NCBI GenBank assembly: GCA_021234155.1
Contig: JAJEKV010000173.1
Coordinates: forward strand, 324,843-388,842
Source of the DNA: Isoetes taiwanensis
Lineage: Eukaryota; Streptophyta; Lycopodiopsida; Isoetales; Isoetaceae
DNA: 64,000 bases
Direction: 5' to 3'
The translations under genes were made by a program, and so were the position numbers. Positions 21,774-34,322 of the stretch are shown one piece after another. The notes beneath the pieces were generated by a model that saw only the letters and a program-made list of their open reading frames with translations, had not been told where the DNA came from and ran no database searches. Each line of letters opens with the position of its first letter. Positions within the stretch are counted from its first letter, which is position 1.

Positions 21774-22962
21774 AGTCGTCTTACTCCAGAGCAGGAACTG
21801 AGCGAAAATTTTAGTGGCCCCGAATTAGCTATTTTAGCAAAATGCGCTGGCCGACTTGAGTAAGATGAGTTGGCTCTATGGGGCCGCGGATTTGCCATTT
21901 CCTAGCAGTTCATTGTTAGTCAAGGGATTGAAATCGCCAATTCATCATTTGGCAACCTGGGGCACACTAAAATTTTGAATAAAATATACTCTTATGAGAA
22001 TACGAGTTTGGCCACATCCCAAGGGGGTTTACTAAGGCCTTCAAATTCGCCACTTACCATAATTATAATGTTACATATGCGTTTCACAATTCATAGGTAG
22101 CTGCGGAATCTGATTGAAGGTATAATTTCTTTGCTTTTACTATTCTATCTTTCCTCTTCTGGCACAATACTTGGATTCTTTCCTATCCAATAGAGTCCCA
22201 TAAATATTATCCAGATGAATCATGAATTTATCTTCCCTTTAGGGTAGAGAAGCCTCAAAAACTAGTATCAAATCTGGTCCTATTAGGCAGATTATTTTAG
22301 AAGCCAGACCTTTGAGGAGAAGGTCGATACATTATAAAAGGAGGTATGATTCTTGCATAGAAGATATCAGAGCTTGACTTCATAGTCTAACCCGCAAGTT
22401 GCAAATACCGCAAGAACTCCTTTGCTAACTTTTAGTGTTGTTGTAGAGTCATCTAAATTTTGCTTGCATAAAAAACCAAACTGTTGGATAAGCCAGTGCT
22501 TAAGTGTCATGAATAACCTAGAAAAGATAGTTCAGTTGGATTCTATCGGATTCTATCAAGTTATTATAGTCTGTAATGGTTATTCGTTCTAACTGGTCTG
22601 GTAATATAGTTTGTGAGACACATATGTCATATCAATCTTCCAGCTCATTTCTTCACTCAGCATATGTTTCTTAACTTGGAAACGTCTCTTGTTAGATGTC
22701 CACCTCTATCATGTTCTGGGCATTCAAAGTACCAGCCTGCATATCTAAAGAACATTATTGCCGTTACCTTTCAATCTCATGCATAAAGAAGTGATAGCTA
22801 CAGAGCCCCAAAACTATCTTTTGGCTGGATTCTTGCACTCTACCACATCATTTTGTGCATAGGGCAGAGGTGCTACAGAGTTGCAGAGGTGCTACAGAGC
22901 TACATTAACAACAACAAGGCATTTCTGTTAAGCATCAGTAAATTCTCCAAATTATTGAAAGA
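21774..22962. other. Spacer, no gene seen
   Basis: AT-rich sequence with no open frame of note. A CTACAGAGTTGCAGAGGTG-type direct repeat occurs near 22860-22905, and ACAACAAGGCATTTCTGTTAAGCAT at 22912-22936 recurs at 23965-24016. Confidence 0.4.
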
Positions 22963-23860
22963 TTAGCTATACCTCCGATAACCACCATAGCCATAATCTG
23001 GAGAATTCATGCAAGCTAACAAACCACCCATTTGGGCCTGATGGCTAGCCCTATGAGGTTAGTGTAAGAGGCACTAGTCACTGATCTGTAGCACATGTAG
23101 AATTTGTTTCAGCTCTTTAGTTGACAGTATAATAGTTACTTGTTATCTTCAAGTTATTAGAATCCAAAATCAATAGAAAATGGTGGCCACCATAATATAA
23201 TTGCATCTTTTTTCATCTTGTATGCATTTTGTACCTTACTGTTGTCAGATATCCTTCATGTTGTACACATTCTGGTTGTTCCCATCTGAACTTGAAGCTT
23301 GGGCCTTATTATTGGAATGAAGATTGCAAGCGTCATCAAAATGAGTAATGATAGCAATTGAAGCACCTTCAAAGTGATAAATCCCAACTAAGGTTGAAGC
23401 ATACTCATATACAGGACTGGCACTCCTTCGAGGGCCACCCCTTCCCCTATAAACCATCATCACGTGTAGAATGCTCTACAGTGATTACTCTGTCCATCAT
23501 TAAAAATAATTATGCATGAATCCCTGCAAGGATAATTTGAAGCACATATTCCAATATGAAAGCTGCTAGTTTTCTAGACTAAAACACAGCTTTTCTACAT
23601 AAAAGTGAAGCTCATTCTGCACTGAACATATCTTCCTAGTAGAAAGCATGGAATTATTCCTATACAAGGACAAACACGTCCAAATGAGAACTGACTAGTA
23701 AGGTTGAACCAACCTCATGTAGAACGACTCTAAAGCTTTTGTTGCTTCTTCTTGGGTCTCATATTGTACAAATGCAAAGTTCTTGCATATCTGGACACGG
23801 ACAAGCTTTCCATATGGCTCAAAATACCTTGGGCTGGCAACCTGTTGCATTAGGGAGTAG
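22963..23860 (-). pseudogene. SR splicing-factor gene remnant (RS31/RS40 type, RRM2 and RS tail)
   Basis: Three exon-like blocks on the minus strand. About 23850-23718, after a CAACAG acceptor, encodes [20 protein letters not shown] followed by [17 protein letters not shown], the second RRM of plant RS31/RS40-type SR proteins (RNP1 as KNFAFVQY). About 23460-23390 gives YRGRGGPRRSASPVYEY, RS-domain-like. About 23038-22963 gives MNSPDYGYGGYRRYS-stop, a typical SPDYG C-terminus. The first RRM is missing; upstream sequence is occupied by the hAT relic. An RS-type protein binds exonic enhancers and the spliceosome. This copy looks incomplete, so pseudogene or captured fragment is more likely than a working gene. 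Confidence 0.65.
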
Positions 23861-24084
23861 AGTGATCTAACACGTAGAGATGCCTAACATGTTTAGTGCC
23901 CCCGTATAGAGTACTCTAAAAATATAGCTTATATGTTGAATCTAGACTATGACCATTACATTGACAACAACAAGGCATTTCTATTAAGCATATAGCAAGG
24001 CATTTCTGTTAAGCATATACACATATGCATTAAATCCACCCATTGTTGGATCTGCATTAAATATCCTAGTTTTGGCTTCATAAT

Positions 24085-25795
24085 CTTTTGTATTTAAGCA
24101 TGGATTTTGATTTTCTATATGTAGGTTCAGTATTTTTATCCTTATCTTTGGATGGAGTTACCGCGAAGGATGACTCTTCATGGTTGTGCATGCATATGTA
24201 CAATGTAGAGAAGTTTTCTAGAAAGCCATATTTCTTGAGCATAACAAAAATGAATGGAGATGCTACTGCTGAAAGTTTGTATGCATGGTAGGTAAACAAT
24301 TAGCTGATGCATGGTTGAGTATGTATGATCGTGCAAGGAAACTGGTATGCTTTGGTGCAGACCGTGCATCAGTGATGTCGGGTTATAGAACAGGACTAGG
24401 AGTACGACTTCAAACAAGCTTTGCACCATATATATTATCTGTTCATTGCATGGCACACAGGACAAATCTTGTATTCAAGATTGTGAATAATTTCAGATGC
24501 GTAGAGAAGGTAGAAAATCTGGTTAAGAATGTGAACATGTTCTACTGTCGCAGCCTGTAGAGACTTGCACATTTTCAGCAGTTTGCATAGGTTTGACCAA
24601 AGGGTTGAAACTATTGAAAGATGTAGATACACGGTGGATTTCAATTGCTTTACCAATTCGTAGGTTGTGTGATGAATATGTTTCTGTCGCAGGTGCATGT
24701 GCTGATTTGTTTGATAAAGAGAAAGCCATTGAATTGCTTACACTATTTACAGATGCAGAGACATTGCTAACATTGTATGCTCTTCTCCCTTTGCTTAAGG
24801 AACTCGTCTTTTTGATCCAACAAGCGCAAGATCGAACAATATTCATTTCGGAATACTCTATAACCAGAAAAATGGCATGCACATGATTGGAACAGTTATA
24901 TGAAAGAGAAGGCAATTCTGAAGAAGACAGATCGTTCTATAGGTGGCAGATTCTTGTATCTTTGGAAAGTGGGAAGAGCTTTTTGGAGTATGACGAATCT
25001 GGTCGCTTGTGTATACATGTTAAGAACCATTTTCTACCTTTACATTGCTTCATGAAATCTGGACGCAATAACCATTTGTGAAAAACTGAGGTGAGGACAA
25101 ATGAATTTGATTTACTTATCCAGTCCATGAAAAATAATATGAAGGATGTTGGGAGAAGTTTAGTTGCAGAACTGCGATCACGCTTTCCTCGTGATGAACT
25201 GCTTGATGCAATGGCAATTGTTTTCCCAAATTTTTGGAACAATGCTAATGGGCCCGAAAGATTGCTTGCTGAAGGTTCTATTTAGCCATTTTTGTGAGAA
25301 ACATGTAGTTGATGGCAAGGAAATAAATGGGGTTTTAGATTTAGATGCATTAAAAATGCAATCTGGATTATTTGGCACAACGATGTATGCTCAATTTCCT
25401 CTCTTGCAGCCATTGGAGCAAGGGGTTGTAACAAGATTGTGGAATAAGCTGACCCAGTATGATTATTTCAAAGATGCTCTAAGTGAATATATCAAGCTAG
25501 CAAATCTTTGTATGACAATGATTCTTGGAAGTGTAGAGGATGAAAAAGCTTTTAGTTCATTGAGCTTCATAAAAATAAATTGCGAAACCAGCTAGACATT
25601 AACCTTGATGTTACCTTAAGACTCTACAAGTGTGAACACTCGTTGGAACCTTTTGCATATGATTTGGCCTTCAGAAGATGGAAAGAGGCAACTGATAAAA
25701 GAGGAGTTTGTAGTGTGCATAAGGCAAAGTCTATTGAAGTACCTACTATAAGCACAAATCAACCAGATGTGACCTTTTGGCAGGTCAATATATGA
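24085..25795 (+). pseudogene. hAT-family transposase pseudogene
   Basis: Broken frames together encode the central and C-terminal parts of a hAT transposase. GADRASVMSGYRTGLGVRL and SVHCMAHRTNL (24350-24470) mark the catalytic core after the first Asp. KDVDTRWISI lies at 24617. The dimerisation block LGSVEDEKAFSSLSFIK is at about 25530-25580, followed by NQLDINLDVTLRLY. At least four stops or frameshifts occur between 24290 and 25800. No N-terminal BED finger was found and no terminal repeats were identified. Similar hATs carry the HCMAHRTNL motif. Confidence 0.8.
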
Positions 25796-26827
25796 GTAAA
25801 TACTTCGTTAGTTAACACTACTTTACTATCTCTGTATATTGTGGATATATCGATTCTAATTTAAGAATGGAAGTGCATTTTGCAGAAGGAGTTTTACTGG
25901 GACATTTTCTTCCATGTACATCAATAAATCAGGTATTGTTTCCTATTCTAATGTTCTACAGATCTGCATGATCATGAAGTATTGAGAATAGTACCTTGGA
26001 GAATAGTATTTGCATGATATCATGACATACAGATATTAAGAAGAGAAACTTGGACAATAGTTTTGTCATTATTTGCATATGGATAAGGTCAGAAAATTAG
26101 TTATTGATAACATGTTTATCTGGGAGATTGTTCTAAGCGAAGCATCAGGTGAATCATCCATGATAGAGAATAAAACTTTTGTTTACAGTTAGCTACAGGT
26201 GGATCTGAAAATATCATATGCTATTTGATGTGTCTATTGCCAGTTTCCCCTTGCTACAATGTTTTCGCCGATGCCTGAGCTACAGTGTTTTCATCAATCC
26301 CTGGTCTACAGTATTTCCGATGGTCATATCTAAGGTTTATTTTTTTATACACGTTGCCTGGGCAGGGGATACGGAGTGTTCAATTTTTTTGCAACCAACA
26401 ACCCAATCGACTTTGCCCACACACCTTACAAAAATGCTATAATTACAAAAGGGCCTTTTGTGTTTAAAGATCCTTAGAAAAATATTGATGTTTTTAATAC
26501 CATTCAAAATTAGCATAACGTGTTTTCGTTTTCTTTCGTGCAATATTTGGAGGAGTACCGACTTTGGAGAAGTTGGCTTATAATCAACGAGATGTTTCTA
26601 TTCTTATATTTGAAGTGCATATGTAGATGGATAGAACTTGGTGCACTTTTGTCAAATGCATTTTTCATGTTGGTAGTGTGCGCCCATTGTCTTAATTATT
26701 TTGTGGTGCACAACTATTATATTATGTATTTGCTAGCACATTTACAAGGAAAATCAACTTCAGTATGCGCATGTAGATGGGTTGTGAGCTACTTAATTTT
26801 TGTCAACAAAAAGGGCAGCATTGCAGT
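25796..26827. other. Spacer, no gene seen
   Basis: AT-rich sequence between the hAT relic and MULE-1. The open frame at 26520-26888 is hydrophobic and runs into the transposon terminus, so it is not taken as a gene. Confidence 0.4.
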
Positions 26828-26879
26828 GCTTCACATCGGTGCATTTATTGGCACCCCATTTGGACCTCGATTCCAGGGG

Positions 26880-27312
26880 GGTATTTGACTCGTAGAATAG
26901 GGGGTATTAGACTCGTGGTTTCAACATGCACACTTATTCCACAAGTCGAATACCCCCAATTTTGGGTTGATATTAGGCAGGTCAAATACCACCCATTCCT
27001 CCTTGGCCGGACCCCCTATCCGAAAAAGTCCCAAAAAAGGGGGTATTAGACTTGTGGAATACCCAGGGGGTATTAGACTCGTCTAAACTAAGGCCACTAT
27101 TTTGCAAGTCGAATACCCCCTTCACATACCACAAGTCGAATACCCCCCTTGCTTATTGCACAAGTCGAATACCCCTATATTTTTTTTTTTTTTCCAAGCC
27201 TTGGGGTATTAGGCTCGTCTAAACTAAGGCCACTATTTTGCAAGTCGAATACCCCTTGCTCATACCACAAGTCGAATACCCCTTGCCTTATTGCACAAGT
27301 CGAATACCCCCT
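26880..27312. repeat. Left subterminal array of MULE-1 (CAAGTCGAATACCCC motif)
   Basis: About ten copies of a motif CAAGTCGAATACCCC, or its inverse GGGGTATTAGACTCGT, in both orientations. A 133-bp segment (starting near 27068 and again near 27205) is directly duplicated. Each unit ends in a T tract (27180-27194, 27310-27332). Such arrays next to the ends are typical transposase-binding regions. Confidence 0.75.
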
Positions 27313-27643
27313 TTTTTTTTTTTTTTTTTTTTAGCATAGATTTATTGCATAACAAGTCTAATAAGTCTCAAGGTTCAGTGTTAGTATGTAGGATTCATAT
27401 TCGATTCATATGTAAGCGATATATTGTTTTTACATTATGAGGCATAGATTTTTTTTTTCTTCTTTCGTTAAAGCATCAAGAGTGCAAATAACTCCCAACG
27501 TATAATGCTTCATGTTTTCCAATGTAACTAATTCTTTCGAATATTTCTTACATATAAGTAAAAAGACTAGTTGAGATCACCACCCAATATAAAGTCTACC
27601 TAGTACACATTACCATAATACACATTGATTATCCGTAGTGCTG

Positions 27644-30600
27644 CTAAAAGTTCAATCGGACACGCGTAGATGTCCCAGCCCGTCTACCTGAGTAAGCGGG
27701 TGGATGCTCCCTTGGAACTGATGGCGAGATGCGTTGTGGATATAATCCTGCACGAGCATGTTGTTGTTGTTGCGCATAGCTGCCACGCTCAACACGGGCA
27801 GATGGCCCTATGGCATCTCGAAAGTAGCGCATTTGTCTCCTAAGTTTCTCAATCTCCTCCTTATAATCAGAATGAATAGTGGAATTGACAATTTGCAGCT
27901 CTTCATTTCTGTGTATGGATTCCGCTTCCAGCATTGTTAACCATTCAGTGATCAGTCGAGCATAAACTACTCCATCTACTATTGGAGCAGGAGGTGTTGC
28001 GATTGGATAGACATGAACTTCACGACCTGGTGCTAGGATATCAAGGAGGTCTGGATAATTTTGGCCAAGAAACTGAACTCCAGCAATTAAATGCTTGCAT
28101 GTAATATGAAATGAGGGGCAGTCACAGTAATGGGACATCATTTGTTGAGTATACCTTATTCCAGTATAGGTCTCACTAGCCATCGATAGGGTCATGAGTC
28201 CTCTATCCTCCAAAACCATGGTTGAAGAATCCTCCCCATATATTCTTAGTAACCTCTGGGCAGCAACAGAGCGTTTCTTATATGCACGTGGGCTGTATCT
28301 ACCAAACTCAGCTACGAGTTATAAACAGTCAATGTAAGTATGACTACAAATGAAATGATAGCGTCGAAATGGATTAATCTTACCAAGAGACATTCTCTCA
28401 AAGCAATGCTCGAGAAGAGAGCCTGAAGCTGGGCTATGGCCATCAGGATGGCCCATTATATGTGATAACAAAGTATACATACGAATATTGGTCATTCGAT
28501 CTAGAACATGGACTTTCAGGACCTGCCAATGCGACTCAACATGATTGGTCGTATCTACATTCGAGTGTTCAAATAGTCGCCCGAACCTTTGCCACTTGCC
28601 GTCCCATACTGCGCCAGCCACCCAACCCTGCTCCAAGTAACTAGATGATAATAATTTCTATGCTTGTATTAGTATACATAATGCAACCTCATTCAAGAAG
28701 GTCAATTAGCATGTACCTGATGATTGCTTCATTTTCGCCATACACGCCATAGAAGTTATGCAATAACCCGTTGTACTCAACCATGGAGGATGCCCTCATC
28801 ATCTTGCTCAATCTATGGAACACATCCCTTTTTTGATATGCTCCCGCAATCTTGGGAATCAAGGTGCGCAACCATGCACGCTTAGCATGAAACCAACATG
28901 CTAAAATGTGACATGCAACCTGTTCACCACGGTTGTTATGACAGTGGGCATCCCCGGCGACCACCTCTGCAATGACTACACGCTCGACTCCATCGAGGTC
29001 GATGGTGATAGATTTTGGTCTAACATTTCCCATCCTTTGAAAGGTCAATAGCAAGGCAATACGCAAAGCTAGATGCTCATATTTAGCACCTGGAGGTGAT
29101 TTTGTGCAGAGCACGTAGAAGACAGGATGACCTACACCACCTACTACAGGAACAATAGCTGCATACAGAGGGCAATTATACATGTTAGTTTTAAATGTTG
29201 AGTCCATCGCCCACCCGCCATTACCACTATATCTAATCGCTGCTTGAAGCATTGCATCATCCTGAGTCACACATATCCAGGGACGCCTATTTGGTCAGGA
29301 CTAGATGTGTTGTATGGCTGATGATATATGACCTTCCCAAGATGCTTCCAATCATCCATCCCATCCTCGACACTATCCCAATCAGTACCTAATCTTCCAC
29401 CTATGAATAGGGACATAGTCATGATTGATTTTGATGTATTAAACTGGAAACTAAGAAATTGAATTGCCCTTACCAACAATCCTTAACTGGTAGTTCAGTC
29501 GCCAAATATCCTCCCGTGACATGTGAAAACGGTATTGGACTTTGTCGACAAGACTGCATTGCATTTCGATATCTTTGCCTCTTTCATTTACTATACCCCA
29601 GGCAATTCGGGGATCTGCTGACTCTTGTAACACTCCACGAGCTACATTCAAAACTTCAGAGTGGATAGGCATTGACCAATCTTCTATCTCAGAGAATGGA
29701 TCATGCCCTGTATGATTCTCAGATACATAAATCATTGCAGGAGTTTCTCCATCTTCTTCGACAGGATGTACTGTACGCAACTCTTCCTAATCAGTCTATC
29801 CTCACGAATTCCTCGTCGACGTGGAGCCTTATATCTATGGCACCTATAATCATTACAGATCAAAGAGCCTCCCCTTACTCTGGACTGAGTGTGCACGAGA
29901 CGAACCCTAAATCGCACTTGCAAAGTTGCGATTCTTTCGTGTATATCTTCGCCTGGTGGAAGCTCATCTGACAAAGGAAAATCATCATCATGCATATATG
30001 GATCACGCTTGCAAGTGCAACCCTCGATGCAACATCGCACATATTCGAGAGGTATACCATTATAATGGATCCCTATTTGCCATGATGAACTTATCTTACT
30101 TGTCGTTGATGTTAGGCCGCAATGGATACCATCTTGCATGTGATTTTGCATGATAATCTGGATCCAAAGATCACTGTGAGTGATGAGACGTTGTGGACTG
30201 GCCCCTTGACGCATGAGATAATGTCCAGAAGGGTCAATTGTAAGCTTCTGCTGCATGGCCTCCCAACGCCCTAAGATCCTTGAATCTCGTGTTGCAGGAG
30301 ACCTATCATTTTTAGCGGAGAGAGGAGGAAACTGAGGATCTGATGCCATTATCTCAGTAACCCTTGGATACCGCATGCTTCTCAAGCATTCTAACATCAA
30401 ATGGAAGGATCCTATCGTGAAAGCGTACCCAGTTTGAGAGCTCCCCCTTAACCAATCCTCTATTGACGGCATAGAACCTGGGGTTTGAGAGTTAGAAGCA
30501 AAAGTTGAGGAGGGACGAGAATGAGAAACAACTCCTTCATCCGTTTCAAAAGTTTCAATGGATGAATCTCCATCTGAATCTGTAAACCACACATCAGATA

Positions 30601-30658
30601 AGCCACTCGAGACAACATCAGATACATCACTCAACGACTCATCTGATTCATGATCCAT
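27644..30658 (-). pseudogene. MULE-1 transposase (DDE, with zinc domain and SWIM finger)
   Basis: Catalyses cut-and-paste transposition. Starts at ATG 30658 (MDHESDESLSD, acidic Ser/Asp-rich N-terminus). A WRKY/GCM1-FLYWCH-like zinc domain follows near 29850-29690 (LICNDYRCHRYKAPRRRG, then ENHTGHDP). The catalytic core has the first Asp in AMDSTFKTN (near 29204), the second in SITIDLDGVE (near 29000) followed by CWFHAKRAW, and Glu in NHVESHWQVLK (near 28535). A C-terminal SWIM finger CDCPSFHITCKHLIAG lies near 28120. Introns with GT-AG ends are visible near 29465-29400, 28700-28640 and 28330-28220. Frame changes near 29795 and 29290 do not coincide with introns, so this copy is probably inactive. 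The tail ends VRLNF-stop. Confidence 0.85.
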
Positions 30659-30717
30659 GGGGCAATGCAGCTTCTAGATGGTAATCACACACCACTATAT
30701 ATAGAATTTCTCGGTAT

Positions 30718-31030
30718 CCCGTGAAGAGGAATAATTATATGTGACACGTACTTCATTACTTTCGAACTTCATTACCGCATTACCTCGACACACGAAAGTC
30801 CCGTGAAGAGGAATAATTATATGTGACACGTACTCGTACTCGAACTCGTACACGTACCTCGACACACGAAAGTCCCGTGAAGAGGAATAATTATATGTGA
30901 CACGTACTCGTACTCGAACTCGTACACGTACCTCGACACACGAAAGTCCCGTGAAGAGGAATAATTATATGTGACACGTACTCATACTCGAACTCGTACA
31001 CGTACCTCGACACACGAAAGTCCCGTACCT
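30718..31030. repeat. 74-bp tandem repeat in MULE-1
   Basis: Units start with CCCGTGAAGAGGAATAATTA at 30718, 30800, 30874 and 30948, with a final partial at 31022. The last periods are exactly 74 bp and the first is longer (about 82). Each unit holds short inner repeats (ACTCGTACTCGAACTCGTAC). It lies between the transposase start and the 3' end of the second coding region, where a promoter or terminator would be expected. Confidence 0.85.
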
Positions 31031-31055
31031 CGCTCGCTAACTCAGAGGGAGCCAA

Positions 31056-32830
31056 AGTGCTCCTAACATGTGGTCGGGAAGTCAAGGCACTCGCTCGTGA
31101 AGTCAAATCACCAAAGTGGCGTCTAATAGGCTCATGATAGCTCCTCCAAAAAAGCTGCACCTCAACCCAAAAATATGTCTGTACTACTAGCTCCTCTGGC
31201 ACTAGTATGTCCAATGGATATGTCTCCTCTCTCCGATGCTCAGAAGCCCAACCTCGAAGCGGTTGTGCAATGAGCTGGGTAAACAACTCCTCTCGCCCAT
31301 GCTCACCAAGCTGATATGTGAAGAAACCCCGTGCACGACTCCTGTGCCAGTCTGAGTCACCTCCCTGATCATGTGCCGGAGGGAAAGGCGATACGAATCC
31401 AGGTCCAAGGCCATCCACACCATCTGACAAGATGGACTCCAAATCATCGCCCGCGTAATGCATCATCGACGACCGCCTCCTCGACCATCCACCACAATAG
31501 GAGGTGGGTGTGCAAATCTCCATCTTTGAGACTCCTCCCTCATCCTCCTAGCCTCCTCCTCCTCCCTCGTCCTCCTAGCCTCCTCCCTCATCCTCCTAGC
31601 CTCCTCCTCCTCCCTCCTCCTCCTAGCCTCCTCCTCTTCCCCCCTCCTCCTAGCCTCCTCCTCCATATCAACCCTCATGTGTGCCTCCTCGTCATGGTCC
31701 AGTGTATCTGTCCTGCTCACTCTCTCTCTATCTCGAGCCTCCTCCTCTCTCTGCCTCCTCCACATCTCATACTCCCTCTCTCTCTCTCTCTCTCTATATC
31801 CTCGTCCCGCTGCCTCCTGTAAGCATCATACTCCTGCCTCCTCAACCTCTCGGCCCCATCATGGTCATCGCCGCATTCGCGGTATCGGTATCATGCGCCT
31901 CCCACTCCATGCCAGTATGCATGCATTGCAGCCCGCGGTCTCCTCTGATCATAGGGCTCAGCTCTGGCGTGCATGCTGAAGTGTCAGCAAATGCTGTGGC
32001 GGCATCACCTCATCGGGATCTAGGGGTCTCTCTCACGTGTGCTCTGTGTTGCCGCGTCGCCCCATCCTGATCCGTGTCTCAGCTAAACGTATCTCCCGCT
32101 CAGCTGCCCTCCTAGCCATGATAGTGTCCAACTGGTCAGACAACATGTAAGCCTCCACACCACGAGGAAATCGCGTAACTTTGTTCCTCTATAGTCATGG
32201 CAGCGACTATAGAGATCGCATCTGTGATCACCCTAGCTACGCCTCTGGTGCCTACAAGCGTGTCTCGACCCAAGCGTGCAAGATAAATTTGGATCCTCTC
32301 GCCTCTGCTCATACCTGGCTCTGTCTCTAGCACGACGTGCCTCTGTCCTCCTCGACTCTGGTGCACGTGGCCTACCAACTGCCCTCTGTGGCCACTCTAG
32401 GCCCTCACTAGCATGATGTCTATCATGGTGCCCACGTGCACCTGAATGCGTCAACCCCAACCAAGTCGGTAGTCGAGTCGCTGAATGGGTGCAGCTAGGA
32501 GCCATGCACCACCAACGACGCTGGGTGCGAACCCTACGTCTAGCAACATCTACTATGGCGATGACACGGACATCAACTCGCCAGTACGAGGCAACCTCCC
32601 TATCATTAACACCTACTGTTTAGCGAACTATAATTACCTCTACAAAAGCGTACCTAGAATCCTATATACGATACTATTCCAGCAGTACTAAGAAAAAAGA
32701 AACACGAGAATGAAAATAAAAAATAAAATCTAAGTTATCACTCACGTGCTCAAGACCATACCCAACACCAGCTCGTGCTCCTCCACCTCAGCATCCCCAT
32801 CCCCTTGTGCGTCCTGATCTGCCATGTCTG
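31056..32830 (-). pseudogene. MULE-1 second coding region, coiled-coil protein of unknown function
   Basis: The minus strand holds a probable first exon near 32826-32763 (MADQDAQGDGDAEVEEHELV, then a GT donor). Further fragments run through 32505-32140 (Arg-rich) and 31765-31463 (Glu/Arg repeats of the type EEEARRMREE, a long coiled coil). The last part is a 31523-31060 frame including GEHGREELFTQLIAQPL and YPLDILVPEELVVQTYFWVE. Frames change several times, so either introns or decay are involved. No domain recognised. Position upstream of the transposase on the same strand, inside the terminal repeats, suggests an accessory protein of the transposon or a captured gene. The purine-rich coiled coil is low complexity and should be treated with care. 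Confidence 0.4.
31765..31800. repeat. (CT)n microsatellite
   Basis: A CTCTCT run inside a longer CT/CCT-rich stretch (31520-31800) that encodes the Glu/Arg coiled coil on the minus strand. Confidence 0.8.
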
Positions 32831-32959
32831 AATGCCAAAAGATGAACAAAATTTCAGACAGGATCCAATATTCATATGTCTTTTAATAGCATGCACCAAA
32901 ATCAGCAACAATGATTCATTTGAAGAAGCAGGAATTACCTCTAGTTCATTATGCATTTA

Positions 32960-34000
32960 ATTACTAGAGTTGTTTATGCATTTCTGTTTTTCTGTAAGAA
33001 CTCCATATATGACGAATGATAATCCTAGCAGTTCTCTTTTAGGTGAACAATGTTGCTATAGCATACTAGAGTTTTAGGAGGAAAAATTCAGCCCTCCCAA
33101 AAGCCCCTTCCAAACTGCTTGCATATGCAGTTCACATCGTTGTTTATTGCAGACAATGATATTCAAACTGTAATGAAGCCATGCAATCTTAAGCAAAGCC
33201 CCATAAACGTGATGGCATCTCACAACTATCATCACTAGATTTCCAACTCATTAAAGAACAACTCATATAAGGAATTTGTTCTATTACTGGGTATGATGTA
33301 GATTAGCTACAGTATTCTCAGGCTACAATTCACGAATTGCTCTGCTCGAATCTGTACATGCACTGCTCCTACACAATTGCAGAATGCAAGAATCCTGGAT
33401 GAACTAAAGTCGTCCTTTATGAAGCTTAACTGTATTATTGGATATATTTGCACATAAATCAGATGTCTTGCATCCTACTTCGGAAAATATGGTAGAATGA
33501 ATTTACCTAGCACAAGCGTATCTGAAACCTTTCTCGCAGTAGCTCCAGAATTGATCCAAAGATTACTACGGAACACCCACTTTCGGCACCTCGCATGAGG
33601 GCCTTGGCTTTTTGAGAGATCGGCTACGGGCTGGTCTGGCTGTAATGGAAATCGGCAGGGGCAATGAGGTCTCACCTCATTTTGAATGTTTTTTAAGAGG
33701 TCTGGCGCCAAAATCATAAGAGTAAGCTCCTATGTGGGGCAACTAGAAGAATCGAAGAAGAATCGAAGCAAATGAGGGAAGATTGAGCAAAAAAAACCAT
33801 ACCTCTGTTGAGCTTGCCGAGATAAATAAAGACTTCAAAAAGAAGCTGATCCTACATTCCTGCAAACAGAGATTCCTAAAGACTATTGCTCGAGAAGAAT
33901 GGAAGCAAATCAGAAGCAGAATGGAAGATTGAGAAAAAAAAATACCTCTGAGCTTGCCCGCTATTGCCGGCGGGAAACTAAGCCGTGCGATTGGGTTACA
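32960..34000. other. MULE-1 internal non-coding region
   Basis: About 1 kb with no convincing exon between the second coding region and the right subterminal array. Probably contains that gene's promoter. Confidence 0.4.
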
Positions 34001-34011
34001 GTTCACTCAAC

Positions 34012-34322
34012 TGGCGTATTCGACCTGCAGAATTCAGAGGTGGATTTGGTAAGCCGAATACTCCTTTATTCTTGCCGGAATCGTTTTGAGAAAACAGACT
34101 TGCATGCAGGTATTCGGCTTGGAGTTTCGCCTGCAGCAATATTCGACTTGTAGTTTCTCCTGACAGTATTCGACTTAGGAATTTCGAGGGACGTATTCGG
34201 CTCACAGTTTGTGAAGGGCTGAATAGGCAGGTCGAATACCCCCTGATGCCGGTTATTTCTGCCGGCAAACGAAACCGAAGATGCAGGCCGAATACCACGC
34301 TAGGGTATTCGGCTCGTAATTT
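34012..34322. repeat. Right subterminal array of MULE-1
   Basis: About nine copies of the same motif family in looser form (GTATTCGACCTG, GGTATTCGGCTT, CAGGTCGAATACCCC, GCCGAATACC), again in both orientations. They mirror the left array and support the two termini belonging to one element. Confidence 0.7.

Noticed and set aside
26520-26888. Hydrophobic 122-codon plus-strand frame
   Set aside because: It crosses the MULE-1 target duplication and terminus and has no recognisable domain.
27068-27312. Repeated CAAGTCGAATACCCC motif as a satellite or CRISPR-like array
   Set aside because: Copies occur in both orientations and mirror the other end of the same transposon, so they are subterminal repeats.
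30718-31030. Regular direct repeats that could suggest a CRISPR array
   Set aside because: The 74-bp units are adjacent tandem copies without unique spacers, and the locus is plant nuclear DNA inside a MULE.
31463-31822. Long Ser/Leu/Pro-rich plus-strand frames over the CT-rich region
   Set aside because: They are complements of the purine-rich coiled coil, low complexity, with no supporting motif.
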